Positions 6,191 through 14,973 of a DNA stretch of 23,973 bases are shown here, piece after piece. How positions within the stretch are numbered: the stretch's first letter is position 1; each line of letters begins with the position of its first letter. Below the pieces are notes generated by a model. It made no database searches, had not been told where the DNA came from, and worked only from the letters and a program-made list of their open reading frames with translations. This DNA comes from JAAYCI01 sp964370165 (lineage in GTDB: Bacteria; Bacillota; Clostridia; Oscillospirales; Ruminococcaceae): positions 1 to 23,973 of the forward strand of contig CAYJIG010000027.1 in NCBI GenBank assembly GCA_964370165.1. Reading direction: 5' to 3'. Both the position numbers and the translations under genes were made by a program.

Positions 6191-7639
6191 TTAGTCGGTG
6201 AAATGTGTGTATTCGTGCTGTGTGGCGAAACTTGCGCTGTGGCATACCTCGCCGGTGCGTGTGTCAAACATAACGATGTTTATCCCCTCACGGTTTTTGG
6301 ACTGCTCGGCATCAAGTGCCGTTATAGACGAGGTGTCCTCGCTTACAGATACGCTTATCCCCATTTCGCTGTAAAATGGCAAAGCGGAAAATTCGTCCTC
6401 GCTTACTTTTTCGCCGTTAATATAGTAAAATGCGTCTGCGGCATTGTCTTTTTCTAATATGTCGGCGTCTATGCCAAATGCCGAAAGCCCTGAAAGTATA
6501 TGCGAGCCGTCTGCGGCGCTCATGTCACCGTGGGCTGTGATGATGGTGGCAAAGTCTTCTTTTTCGGAAAGTAAAGCTGAAATTTTGCCTAGGTCGCTTG
6601 CCAGTTTCAAGTCCCAGTTGTCCACGTCGCGCATCTCAACAGCGCTGTCTTCGTCCCATCTCTCTATGGTGTCTTGGCTGTAGGTGACGTCTGATAGATA
6701 GTTTGTTTTAAGATATTCGCCTATGTGACGTGATATTTTCTCGGCACCAAGGTAGTTTATATGTGCGTGCTCGGCCATGTCTGTGCGGTAGTCAAAGCCT
6801 ATTTCGGAAAGCAAATCTTCTTCCATATAGTTTAAATACGGCACGCCAGCTTCGGCGCAAACGGCCTTTATCTCTTCAAGATAGCCCCTGTCTTGCTCCT
6901 CCATCACGTATGGCGCTTTCACCACCACCAAGGGGATGCCCTCTTCTTCGGATAAGTCTATCAGTTTTTCTAAATACAGTCGGCATGAGGGATACATTGT
7001 GGTGTCGGTACCTTTATCTTCGTAGGCAAACGGCACAAACTCTTCGGTGGTGTAAATAGGGCCATAGCCTTTGTTTGAAGAGTATCTGTCGGCAAAAAGG
7101 TTGTCTGCCATTTCGGTAAGTGTAATGTCGCCCCAGCGGTTGTGGTACCTTACAAACGAGATCATTTCAGAAAGTGACAGCGGTACATATTGATGCTGGC
7201 GAATGGCAAAAGCCAGCTGTAGGCGATTTAGCGACGGCGGAATAGACATGGCAAACTCGTTCGATACACCGTCGGCGGTGTTGCCCTCGATGTAGCTGAC
7301 GTCGTATGCAAAAGAGAAAGCCTCCACCACAATCACTTCAGGGTCTTGCTCACGGATGGCCTCTATGGCATAGTGATACGACACCCATGCAGGCTGGCTC
7401 CATGAATACATGTTGTACGAGGTGAAGCCTTGCTCTTGCCAAATTTGTGCCGGGTTAAAGGCGGCCATGCCGTGGCTACTGCCGATAAACATGGCGTCGA
7501 TGGTGTCACGAGGCTCGTCGTAAAAGCCGGCAAAGGTGCTGTTGTTTGGCGCAAGGGCACGCTCCACCAAAAGCACACTGCCCAGCAAAACAGCCAAAAG
7601 CAATATGACGGCTATTATATTTTTGAAAACAGTTTTCAT
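6191..7639 (-). CDS. SGNH-type acetylation partner protein (AlgJ/AlgX/DltD-like) with an extra C-terminal domain
   Basis: A 482-residue protein with one N-terminal membrane helix (about 7-28) and an extracytoplasmic SGNH-hydrolase-like domain. The nucleophile motif is IGSSHGMAAFNP (52-63), the Asn block is around YNMYSWSQP, and the C-terminal catalytic motif is HINYLGAEK (His293). Such proteins finish transfer of an acyl group, brought across the membrane by an MBOAT protein, onto a surface glycan. The residue three before the catalytic His, normally Asp, is Glu290. A further domain of about 140 residues (345-482) follows. Its AHGDMSA and GINIVMFDTRTGEV phrases resemble the interleukin-like EMT inducer/PANDER-like fold, a tentative match from memory. 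The gene starts 9 nt after the MBOAT gene, so the two are one transcript. The glycan acceptor is unknown. Confidence 0.78.
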   Translation of the reverse strand: MKTVFKNIIAVILLLAVLLGSVLLVERALAPNNSTFAGFYDEPRDTIDAMFIGSSHGMAAFNPAQIWQEQGFTSYNMYSWSQPAWVSYHYAIEAIREQDPEVIVVEAFSFAYDVSYIEGNTADGVSNEFAMSIPPSLNRLQLAFAIRQHQYVPLSLSEMISFVRYHNRWGDITLTEMADNLFADRYSSNKGYGPIYTTEEFVPFAYEDKGTDTTMYPSCRLYLEKLIDLSEEEGIPLVVVKAPYVMEEQDRGYLEEIKAVCAEAGVPYLNYMEEDLLSEIGFDYRTDMAEHAHINYLGAEKISRHIGEYLKTNYLSDVTYSQDTIERWDEDSAVEMRDVDNWDLKLASDLGKISALLSEKEDFATIITAHGDMSAADGSHILSGLSAFGIDADILEKDNAADAFYYINGEKVSEDEFSALPFYSEMGISVSVSEDTSSITALDAEQSKNREGINIVMFDTRTGEVCHSASFATQHEYTHFTD

Positions 7640-7648
7640 AAAAACTCC

Positions 7649-9103
7649 TCAGAATTGGAAGTAGACAAAGGGCTGTGCCACATAATCTGCGCCGTAAACG
7701 CCGAAAACCAAAGTGGCCATCACCAAAACATAGAATAAGGCATACCGCTTATACCCTTTGGTGGGCATGAAAATATTGTGGATGTAAAGCTCGTCGTGCA
7801 AGAATAACGCGGCAAGCGACAAGAACGCTATCACAAGCTCAGGCGTGCCCAGGCCAAGGTTTGTCAGCTGGACGAAATCGCTTAAAGAAGTGTCGGTGAT
7901 CATTTGGTTTAGCACTCCGAACGCCTGCGTCAAGTCCACGCTTCTGAAAAAGATGTTTGGGAAGGCCAGTAGTAAAAACACTATCACCCTGCACAGGGTG
8001 GTGAACCATACGGATTTTACGTTGATGTGCAGCATGGCATAAAACTTATGTCGTGCTTTTTTTGTGGCTTTGTCTAAAATGCGGTAAAGGCCGTGGATGC
8101 TACCCCACACAACAAACGTCCAGGAAGCACCGTGCCACAGGCCACTGATGAAAAACACGATGAAGAGGTTTATGTATGTGCGGGCAACGCCTTTTTTGCT
8201 ACCGCCCAGCGGAAAGTAAAGATAGTCGCCAAAGAATGTAGACAGCGAAATGTGCCAGCGCTGCCAAAACTCGGTGATGGAAGTGGAGGAATACGGCGCT
8301 TTGAAGTTTTCCATCAGTGTAAAGCCAAGTATTTTTGCTGCGCCGGTGGCTATGGTGGAGTATGACGAAAAGTCGCAATACACCTGGAATGTCAGCAAGA
8401 TAGTGCCGGCGATAAGCATGCCGCCGGTTTGGGTTTCGGGCTGAGAGTATATGGCGTCCACCATGATGGCCAGCCTGTCGGCAATAACCATCTTAAGGAA
8501 AAAGCCCCAGCTCATGGTCAAAAGGCCGTTCACCACGTTGTCATACTTAAAAACACGGGGTGCGTTTATCTGCGGAAGCAGGTTTTTTGCACGCTCGATA
8601 GGGCCTGCCACAAGTTGCGGGAAAAACGAGACAAAAAGCGCATACCTAAAAAAGTTTTTCTCGGCAGAAAGCTCGCCCCTGTATACGTCGATGGTGTATC
8701 CGATGGCCTGAAAGGTGTAAAAACTGATGCCAACGGGAAGCAATACCTGAAGTAAAGGCAGGCTACTGCCTGTGAGGTTGGCCACGCTTTCGGTGAAAAA
8801 GTTGTAGTATTTAAAGAAGAATAAAATCCCTAAGTTGACTATGAGGCAGATGGTGAGTGCTAGGTTTTTGCTTCGTGTTTTGTCGGTTTTATCGCTATTA
8901 TTAATGTTGTCCAGTACACGACCGCAAGTGTATGTGGCGGCGATTGATATCAAAATAAGTACCAGGTAAGGTGGGTTCCAGCTGGCGTAAAAGTACAAAC
9001 TACAAGCTAAAAGCCACAAATAAGCGTACTTTTTAGGAAATAAAAAGTATACCGTCACCGCTATGGGAAAGAATATAAAAAAACTTACGGAATTAAAAAG
9101 CAT
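7649..9103 (-). CDS. MBOAT-family membrane O-acyltransferase (AlgI/DltB-like)
   Basis: A 484-residue polytopic membrane protein that moves an acyl group, usually acetyl, across the membrane for transfer to a surface polymer. It begins with the AlgI-like MLFNSVSFFIFFPIAV and contains LLPVGISFYTFQAIGYTID, PQLVAGPIERA, ITEFWQRWHISL (His284) and FISGLWHGASWTFVVWGS. The last motif holds the invariant catalytic His324, and a further His is at 337. Length and topology are those of AlgI. AGGAG lies 6 nt before the ATG. It is the first gene of a pair with the SGNH protein, as in algI-algJ and dltB-dltD loci. DltB itself is less likely because dltA and dltC are absent. Confidence 0.92.
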   Translation of the reverse strand: MLFNSVSFFIFFPIAVTVYFLFPKKYAYLWLLACSLYFYASWNPPYLVLILISIAATYTCGRVLDNINNSDKTDKTRSKNLALTICLIVNLGILFFFKYYNFFTESVANLTGSSLPLLQVLLPVGISFYTFQAIGYTIDVYRGELSAEKNFFRYALFVSFFPQLVAGPIERAKNLLPQINAPRVFKYDNVVNGLLTMSWGFFLKMVIADRLAIMVDAIYSQPETQTGGMLIAGTILLTFQVYCDFSSYSTIATGAAKILGFTLMENFKAPYSSTSITEFWQRWHISLSTFFGDYLYFPLGGSKKGVARTYINLFIVFFISGLWHGASWTFVVWGSIHGLYRILDKATKKARHKFYAMLHINVKSVWFTTLCRVIVFLLLAFPNIFFRSVDLTQAFGVLNQMITDTSLSDFVQLTNLGLGTPELVIAFLSLAALFLHDELYIHNIFMPTKGYKRYALFYVLVMATLVFGVYGADYVAQPFVYFQF

Positions 9104-9169
9104 GTCTTGCTCCTATATATAAAAACTTGCAATATTCGATGATGTTTGCATCCCAGCACAGATAAAGAT

Positions 9170-9198
9170 ATCCTAGCATAAATTGGCGAAAAAGTAAA
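9170..9198 (-). promoter_or_regulatory. Probable promoter of the MBOAT-SGNH operon
   Basis: On the minus strand, TTTACT (9198-9193), a 17-nt spacer and TAGGAT (9175-9170). Each element departs from consensus at two positions, and it lies about 70 nt before the start codon. Confidence 0.42.
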
Positions 9199-9263
9199 TG
9201 CGCAAAACATGGCCTTATGTGGCGAATAATTGCTGTGATGCAGTAGGAAAACTAAATTAAATA

Positions 9264-9272
9264 TGATATAAT
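9264..9272 (+). promoter_or_regulatory. Extended -10 promoter of the GT-C-like gene
   Basis: TGATATAAT contains a perfect TATAAT (9267-9272) with the upstream TG of an extended -10. No clear -35 box is seen, as is common for such promoters. The start codon is 37 nt downstream. Confidence 0.5.
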
Positions 9273-9308
9273 TATTGATGAAGTTTTTGTCAAAGGGGAC
9301 TGCTTTAT

Positions 9309-11450
9309 TTGAAGAACAGGCTACAAACATTATATACAGGTTATTCAAAAGTAAAGACTGCTATTGTGACGATGGCAATGGCGGTGTATTTTGTTTTGCT
9401 GATTCTCTCAGGCGCCAGCGTGGCAGAATGGGTGATTTTAGCTGTTGCCATCGGGCTTTTGGTGGTGGTGCCGGGATATATATGCACAAAAAAAGTAATA
9501 AACCCACCCAGTGGATTTTTTGCGCCCACAGTGATTTTGTGTGGCAGTGTTTTTGCGGTGTTACTGTATGTGATATCAATGCTACTGAACGTGCGGTGGA
9601 TGCCCGGTGCTGTTATGATATGCATGGGGCTTGTTGCGATATGGCTATTATGGCAAGCGGCAAAAAACAAAACGTTGGATAAAATAAAGAAAACTGTCAT
9701 AAAACCACATGCGTGGATGCTGATGCTGTTGTTTAGTGCGCTGGTGGTGCTATATGCATTTTACAGCGTGGTGAAAAACGCAGTGCCTACAGCGGTGGGG
9801 GATATCATACTGCATCTTGATATATTGCAATATGCAGGCGACGCCAATGCACTAAAGCTCAGTTTTCCGCCCACAGACATACGTTTTGACGGCGTGCCGC
9901 TGTCGTATCATTATCTCACCTCGCTTTTTGCCGCGCTGTTCAGCATGGCAAGTGGGATAGATGCATATCCCATCATTTCATTTTACATGCAACCGTTCAT
10001 TTTGGCGGCGATGGTGATATGTATTTACAGCCTCGGCAAGGTGATTTTCAAGCAGAATGTGGCAAAATCCCTTCTTTTTTCATACTCGATATTTATATTC
10101 AGCTGTGCCAGCCTTTGGAAGATACTACCAAACGGACTTTCGGTGTTTTGGAACTCGTCCATCATTCACCACATCACTAATATAAACAGCCAGGCCACCG
10201 CAACAGTGTTTCTAAGTGTGTTTTTAGGATATTTTGTGCTTGCCAGCAGAGAAAAATATAAAGTACCGTTTATGTGGCATCTGGTTTGTGTGCTGGGCTT
10301 TACCATGCTGTGCCTTGCAAAAGGCCCACCCGCCACTATATTGATAATCGCCGTGTCGATGGTGCTGATAATAGGCCTGTTCCAGAAAAACACCACAAAG
10401 CAAGGGGTTATTTTAGGCGTGGTGCTGGGCGTGATATTCTTGGTGTCGTGGATGACGCTGTTTAATGCCTCGCAAACCACCGACGGTGTAGAGGCTATAT
10501 CTTTTAGGTTTTCAGGCACACTGGAAAAAGGCTATTTTGTAAACATATTGGCGCATATAAAAACATATGGGCAGGTGGCATATGTCATAGCTGTGCCGGT
10601 TTTATGGGTGGTTCAAAGCTTTTTGATGCTACCGGCGCAGTTTATGCTTTATGTATATGCGGCGCTGTGTGATGTAAGACGTCTGCACAAGCTGTCGCCT
10701 GACAGGCTGCTGTATCACGCCATGGCGGTGGGCGGTCTTTTGGCATATTTCCTTTTTGACCACAACGGCATGAGCCAGATGTATTTTTTCATCGTCGCAA
10801 GTTTCTTTATAAATCTGCTGGTGATAGAAGAGATAGATAACATAAAACTATTGTGGCAAACGGCAAAACAAAAAACCAAGTCGGCAAAGGTGGTTTTCTG
10901 TAAAGTGGTGGCAGTTGGCCTTGCGTGCTGTGCAGTGGTGGGTGTGCTGACTACAGGCTTTTTATATGTGCACATGATTGGCAGTGGCGCACGTCAGCTG
11001 GGCCGAAACCTGGGTGTGCTGGAGAAGTATCCGTACGAGCTGGTGGTGACGGCAGACGATGTAAACGCCATGCAGTGGCTGGAAGAAAACAGCCCTGTAG
11101 ACGCTGTTTTTGCCACTAATCGCATCCACGCAAGCCCGAAGTATGAAGGGATATCAAACCTGTATACAGCGTTTTGCCAAAGGCAATCTTACTGTGATGG
11201 GTTCCAGTATACCTACTATAATGCCGGGCTGTCCAACGACGACGTGGTGCAAAGATTATTGGTGCTTGAGGCGATATTTGGCGAAGATACGCCAATGTCG
11301 GAAGTTTTAAGCCTTTGTGAAGAAAACAATATCTCGTATCTTGTGTTCTCGTCACAAATGGATGGTCAAGGCATGACGGACGAGCATCTGGTGAACAATT
11401 TACCGTTGGTGTTTGATAGCGAAAATGTACGTATTTATGAAGTGAAATAA
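9309..11450 (+). CDS. Large GT-C-like polytopic membrane protein
   Basis: A 713-residue protein with a dozen or more hydrophobic segments up to about residue 560 and a soluble C-terminal part of about 150 residues. The first large outer loop, after the fourth or fifth helix, carries acidic residues (GDIILHLDILQYAGD), as GT-C glycosyltransferases do with their catalytic Asp. The tail contains VNAMQWLEENSPVDAVFATN, a phrase of the kind seen at the start of the extracytoplasmic domain of many such proteins (AL.WL..N.P..AV..T). The likely role is transfer of a sugar from a lipid carrier outside the membrane; donor and acceptor are unknown. The start is TTG at 9309 with AAAGGGGA about 10 nt upstream, and I see no better start. 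It is divergent from the MBOAT operon, consistent with a shared envelope-glycan theme. Confidence 0.7.
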   Translation: MKNRLQTLYTGYSKVKTAIVTMAMAVYFVLLILSGASVAEWVILAVAIGLLVVVPGYICTKKVINPPSGFFAPTVILCGSVFAVLLYVISMLLNVRWMPGAVMICMGLVAIWLLWQAAKNKTLDKIKKTVIKPHAWMLMLLFSALVVLYAFYSVVKNAVPTAVGDIILHLDILQYAGDANALKLSFPPTDIRFDGVPLSYHYLTSLFAALFSMASGIDAYPIISFYMQPFILAAMVICIYSLGKVIFKQNVAKSLLFSYSIFIFSCASLWKILPNGLSVFWNSSIIHHITNINSQATATVFLSVFLGYFVLASREKYKVPFMWHLVCVLGFTMLCLAKGPPATILIIAVSMVLIIGLFQKNTTKQGVILGVVLGVIFLVSWMTLFNASQTTDGVEAISFRFSGTLEKGYFVNILAHIKTYGQVAYVIAVPVLWVVQSFLMLPAQFMLYVYAALCDVRRLHKLSPDRLLYHAMAVGGLLAYFLFDHNGMSQMYFFIVASFFINLLVIEEIDNIKLLWQTAKQKTKSAKVVFCKVVAVGLACCAVVGVLTTGFLYVHMIGSGARQLGRNLGVLEKYPYELVVTADDVNAMQWLEENSPVDAVFATNRIHASPKYEGISNLYTAFCQRQSYCDGFQYTYYNAGLSNDDVVQRLLVLEAIFGEDTPMSEVLSLCEENNISYLVFSSQMDGQGMTDEHLVNNLPLVFDSENVRIYEVK

Positions 11451-11469
11451 CATATATGAGGTGAAAATA

Positions 11470-12690
11470 ATGAAAGCAATTGATAGATTTTTAAAATATG
11501 TGGCAATCCATACCACGTCAGACAGCAGTAGCGACACACAGCCGTCCACCGCAAGGCAGCTGGTGTTGGCAGAACTGCTGGTGAAAGAGATGCAAGAAAT
11601 GGGTATTTCGGACGCACGTTTGTCAAAAGAAGGGTATGTCTACGGTAGCATCCCGGCCACAGACGGGTATGAAAACACGCCGGCGCTGGGGCTTATTGCG
11701 CACATGGACACCGCACCCGATGCCAGCGGTGAAAATGTGAAACCTATTTTGCACAAAGACTATGACGGCAAAGATGTGCATCTGCCCAGCGGACGCGTGC
11801 TGAAAGTGGATATGCTGCCGGAGATTGCAAACGCAAAAGGTAAAACACTGGTTACCGCCAGCGGAGACACCTTGCTTGGTGCCGACGATAAGGCGGGTAT
11901 TGCCGAGATAATGGTGGCGTGCGAGGAGCTTTTAAATAGCGATATGCCACACGGGAAAATTTGTATAGGATTTACGCCGGACGAAGAAGTTGGGCGTGGC
12001 GCCGATCATTTTGACGTGAAGGGGTTTGGCGCAGATTATGCTTACACCATGGACGGCGGGCCTGTGGGCGAGATAGCATATGAGACGTTTAATGCGGCAG
12101 AGGCAAAGCTGTCCATCACCGGCGTAGGGGTGCATCCGGGCACGGCAAAGGACATCATGGTGAATGCATTGCGTTTGGTGTGTATTTACGACGAAATGCT
12201 GCCTAAAAATGATAGGCCTGAGCACACCGACGGCAGGGAAGGCTTTTATCATCTGATGGACATCAGCGGAACAACCGCAAGCGCAACATCGAAATATATT
12301 ATCCGTGATCACGACAGGGAAAAGTTTGAAGCGCGGAAAATGAAAATGCGCGAGGCGGCAGAGATACTGCAAAAAGAATGGCCACGTGGCAAGGTGGAGC
12401 TAAGCCTGACAGACAACTATGCAAACATGGGCGAGGTTATTGAAAAGCATTTCCACTTGGTGGAAAACGCAAAGAAAGCAGCAGAATATATCGGCGTGAA
12501 AGCAGACGTCATCCCGGTACGTGGTGGCACAGACGGCTCCAGGCTATCCTTCATGGGTCTGCCGTGCCCAAACCTAGGCACAGGCGGCATGTATTTCCAC
12601 GGTGGAAACGAATGTATAGCCGCAGAAGACATGGATCTTGCGGTGCAAGGTATCTTACACATAGTAAAGCTGTACGCCGAAAGTAAATAA
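11470..12690 (+). CDS. pepT: Peptidase T (tripeptide aminopeptidase)
   Basis: A 406-residue cytosolic zinc aminopeptidase of the M20 family that removes the N-terminal residue of tripeptides. Metal and catalytic residues are visible: His78 and Asp80 in IAHMDTAPDASG, Asp140 in LLGADDKAGIAE, Glu172/Glu173 in GFTPDEEVGRGAD, Asp195 in YTMDGGPVGEI, and the late histidine in GGMYFHGGNE. HPGTAKD and RGGTDGSRLSFMGLPCPNLG are family phrases, and length and residue numbers nearly coincide with enterobacterial PepT. The ATG at 11470 has GAGGTG (11458-11463) 6 nt upstream, so the in-frame GTG at 11461 is part of the ribosome binding site. It follows the GT-C-like gene by 19 nt and is probably co-transcribed; no functional link is evident. 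Confidence 0.95.
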   Translation: MKAIDRFLKYVAIHTTSDSSSDTQPSTARQLVLAELLVKEMQEMGISDARLSKEGYVYGSIPATDGYENTPALGLIAHMDTAPDASGENVKPILHKDYDGKDVHLPSGRVLKVDMLPEIANAKGKTLVTASGDTLLGADDKAGIAEIMVACEELLNSDMPHGKICIGFTPDEEVGRGADHFDVKGFGADYAYTMDGGPVGEIAYETFNAAEAKLSITGVGVHPGTAKDIMVNALRLVCIYDEMLPKNDRPEHTDGREGFYHLMDISGTTASATSKYIIRDHDREKFEARKMKMREAAEILQKEWPRGKVELSLTDNYANMGEVIEKHFHLVENAKKAAEYIGVKADVIPVRGGTDGSRLSFMGLPCPNLGTGGMYFHGGNECIAAEDMDLAVQGILHIVKLYAESK

Positions 12691-12724
12691 TAAACACAGA
12701 TATGTAAATATGACAAAATAAAAG

Positions 12725-12753
12725 CGACTCCCTGAAAATAGGGAGTCGTTTTT
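12725..12753. terminator. Terminator between pepT and the EIN-like gene
   Basis: CGACTCCC (12725-12732) pairs perfectly with GGGAGTCG (12741-12748) and is followed by five T. The opposite strand has a T-rich 3' side as well (CTTTTATTTT), so it serves both convergent genes. Confidence 0.9.
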
Positions 12754-12775
12754 CATCTTGAGCATTTCTTAATAA

Positions 12776-13582
12776 TTATCCTGAACCCATTTGTGCGAAA
12801 GGTAGGCCGACCGAGATGCGACCACGCTTATTGTCTTTTTTATCTTTATGATTTCCTCTGTGTTGCAGCATGTGGATAATATCCGGGCTGGGATTTATCC
12901 ACACTTCGCCTTTTTCGCCGTCCAACAAGACGACATCGTTGTCTTGCACAATGCCCGATATATCGCTTACACCTACTATACACGGGATGGATAGCGCACG
13001 TGCAATGATAGACATATGGCTGGAATAATCACCGCATTCGCAGATTATGCCCGATAAGAACGACCAGTCTAAACATGTGATATCTACCGGAGAACATGAG
13101 GTGGACACAAGAACCACGGGATTATCCCGCGCAGACAAAGAAGGCAGTGGCCGGTCAAGCAGTTCACGCAAAAGCTGGTCACGCAAACCGGCCATGTCGT
13201 CTGAACGCTGACGAATATAATCATCTTCGATACTTAAAAAATCAGACAACAATAAATTAAACTGGGTGATTACAGCATACTCGGCCGAAAGTCGTTTGTG
13301 CCATATTAAATTTCGTAGCGGCTCAAGTAGGCCATCTTCATCGTCTAAAATCATTTTATAAACTTCAAATATTGCCGCCTCGTCAGACTGCATGATGCGA
13401 GAAGTGCAACTGCGAATGTCATTGATTTTGTACCACAATGTACGACGGGCGGCTTCAAACCGGTCTACTTCAAAAGATGGTTTGGTGGATTTTCTGGGGA
13501 TATAATCATAAGAAATATTTGTATGCCAGATGACGGCAGGGGCAACAACGATACCATTTGAAACACCGATTCCTGTAATCAA
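12776..13582 (-). CDS. Stand-alone phosphotransferase enzyme-I N-terminal domain (EIN) protein
   Basis: A 268-residue protein matching only the N-terminal half of PTS enzyme I. Residues 1-20 (ITGIGVSNGIVVAPA) are the enzyme-I start. Residues 35-145 form the HPr-binding helical subdomain (DEAAIFEVYKMILDDEDG, DDYIRQRSDDMAGLRDQLLR). Residues 155-230 are the phosphohistidine domain with CGDYSSHMSIIARALSIPCIVG, where His189 is the phospho-acceptor. The C-terminal PEP-binding barrel is absent, replaced by a short basic tail (HRGNHKDKKDNKRGR). In full enzyme I the barrel supplies phosphate from PEP, so this protein needs a partner or has a sensory or inhibitory role. TTG at 13582 is chosen because AGGGGGTG lies just upstream; the extra upstream codons do not fit the family. 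No PTS gene is adjacent. Confidence 0.82.
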   Translation of the reverse strand: MITGIGVSNGIVVAPAVIWHTNISYDYIPRKSTKPSFEVDRFEAARRTLWYKINDIRSCTSRIMQSDEAAIFEVYKMILDDEDGLLEPLRNLIWHKRLSAEYAVITQFNLLLSDFLSIEDDYIRQRSDDMAGLRDQLLRELLDRPLPSLSARDNPVVLVSTSCSPVDITCLDWSFLSGIICECGDYSSHMSIIARALSIPCIVGVSDISGIVQDNDVVLLDGEKGEVWINPSPDIIHMLQHRGNHKDKKDNKRGRISVGLPFAQMGSG

Positions 13583-13643
13583 AATGACACCCCCTAACAA
13601 GGAAAACAAACAACCAATAGAAAACACGAATTACCGTTTAGTT

Positions 13644-13672
13644 ATTATAGCATGGGTGATATAAATAATCAA
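13644..13672 (-). promoter_or_regulatory. Promoter of the EIN-like gene
   Basis: On the minus strand, TTGATT (13672-13667), a 17-nt spacer and TATAAT (13649-13644), with TG in the extended -10 position. It lies about 62 nt upstream of the TTG start. Confidence 0.72.
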
Positions 13673-13868
13673 TGACAAGTTCATTTTTTGTTCAAATTAC
13701 AGAAGAAGTTTGTACATATTACTACCACTAAACCCATATAATTAATTCAAAAAGTGATAAAATTATATATAAAAATTACATATTTTATGTATTTTTAAAC
13801 ATTTTGAACATATGAAGCTATTGAAAAGTTGAAAAAGTAATTCATTATGACAAAAATAACTATAGGTG

Positions 13869-14720
13869 CTAATAACCGCTTGTTTTAGGAAATTCACCGT
13901 CACGGAAAGCGTCTATCATGGTACGAGTCAGGCTCATGGTGGAATTTCCGGGTGGAATATCGTCGCGATGTATCCACTCGCCAAAAGACAGTTCGGTTTC
14001 ATCCAGCGTGATGCTGTCGTCACCATCCACGTCGGCAAAATAGCCTATCAGCATAGAATCGGTGAAGGGCCATGGCTGGCTTTTGTAGTATCGCAAGTTT
14101 TTAATGCGAACACCTACCTCTTCCATGGCTTCTCTTGCGGCGGCATCTTCGGGAGACTCGCCCACTTCGATGAAGCCTGCAACAAGCGCGTAGCTACCCA
14201 CTGGCTGATGAAGATATCGTGTGAGCAAAATATTATCACCATTTGTGATGGCTAAAATAATCGCCGGAGATATTTTGGGGTACACCATCTCGCCACAACC
14301 CTCGCAAACAAGGGAGCGCTCTTTTTCGTGTGGATGCATGTGTGCGGCACATCGGCTACAGTATATGTTGCGCTTGTACCAAGTGATAAGATGCATGGCG
14401 CACGAGCCGATGAAGGCGGTAAGGTTATCTATGTCTGCTTGGCGGAAAATACCACGTGTGCAGCTGCAAAGCCCACTTTTAATGTTGAGATTATCCACCT
14501 CCAGCCAAAAAACAGAATGAGTGTCGATGGAAAAAAGGAAAACAGGGGTGTTTTCACAGGCGGATATCTCGCCATTGAGCTGAGAAAATGTGGGAAGGCA
14601 AACAGGACTTTCACAAAGTAAAAAGTCATCATCGTGCGTTAAAACGATATAGTCATCATCTTTTGGTGTGTGTTGGCCGAAAGTAATATCATATCTATGT
14701 GGAAATATGTCTTGAAGCAT
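13869..14720 (-). CDS. nudC: NAD(H) pyrophosphatase NudC
   Basis: A 283-residue Nudix hydrolase that cleaves NAD(H) to NMN(H) and AMP, and in known homologues removes the NAD cap from RNA. The N-terminal NUDIX-like domain is followed by a zinc ribbon with Cys121, Cys124, Cys139 and Cys142. The Nudix box starts at Gly182 and contains the metal-binding REAMEEVGV. The NudC signature SQPWPF at 214-219 is intact, which separates it from other Nudix enzymes. Length is close to the family norm of about 260. AGGAG lies 8 nt before the ATG. It has its own promoter and no clear operon partner. Confidence 0.94.
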   Translation of the reverse strand: MLQDIFPHRYDITFGQHTPKDDDYIVLTHDDDFLLCESPVCLPTFSQLNGEISACENTPVFLFSIDTHSVFWLEVDNLNIKSGLCSCTRGIFRQADIDNLTAFIGSCAMHLITWYKRNIYCSRCAAHMHPHEKERSLVCEGCGEMVYPKISPAIILAITNGDNILLTRYLHQPVGSYALVAGFIEVGESPEDAAAREAMEEVGVRIKNLRYYKSQPWPFTDSMLIGYFADVDGDDSITLDETELSFGEWIHRDDIPPGNSTMSLTRTMIDAFRDGEFPKTSGY

Positions 14721-14783
14721 TTACGTTTCTCCTGCTTTTTATAATACTGGTGAATGTGATACCAGTGTGATGGCGCTAATATA

Positions 14784-14811
14784 ATCATAATAAAAGAAAT
14801 CGATTTGTCAA
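14784..14811 (-). promoter_or_regulatory. Promoter of nudC
   Basis: On the minus strand, TTGACA (14811-14806), a 16-nt spacer and TATGAT (14789-14784). The resulting leader contains a small hairpin, ACTGGT pairing with ACCAGT (14746-14766), between the promoter and the ribosome binding site. Confidence 0.62.
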
Positions 14812-14973
14812 ATAAAATTTATATGGCCGAAAATATATTGTGTAGATTTGTTTTAGTGTGGTATTATTATATAGTATGGCATGAATGTTACATGATGGGC
14901 CACAAGGCGTGGCATTAAAATAAACTGTGAATTATGCTAGTGGATAATTTGCATATTTGAGTGAGGCCGATAG

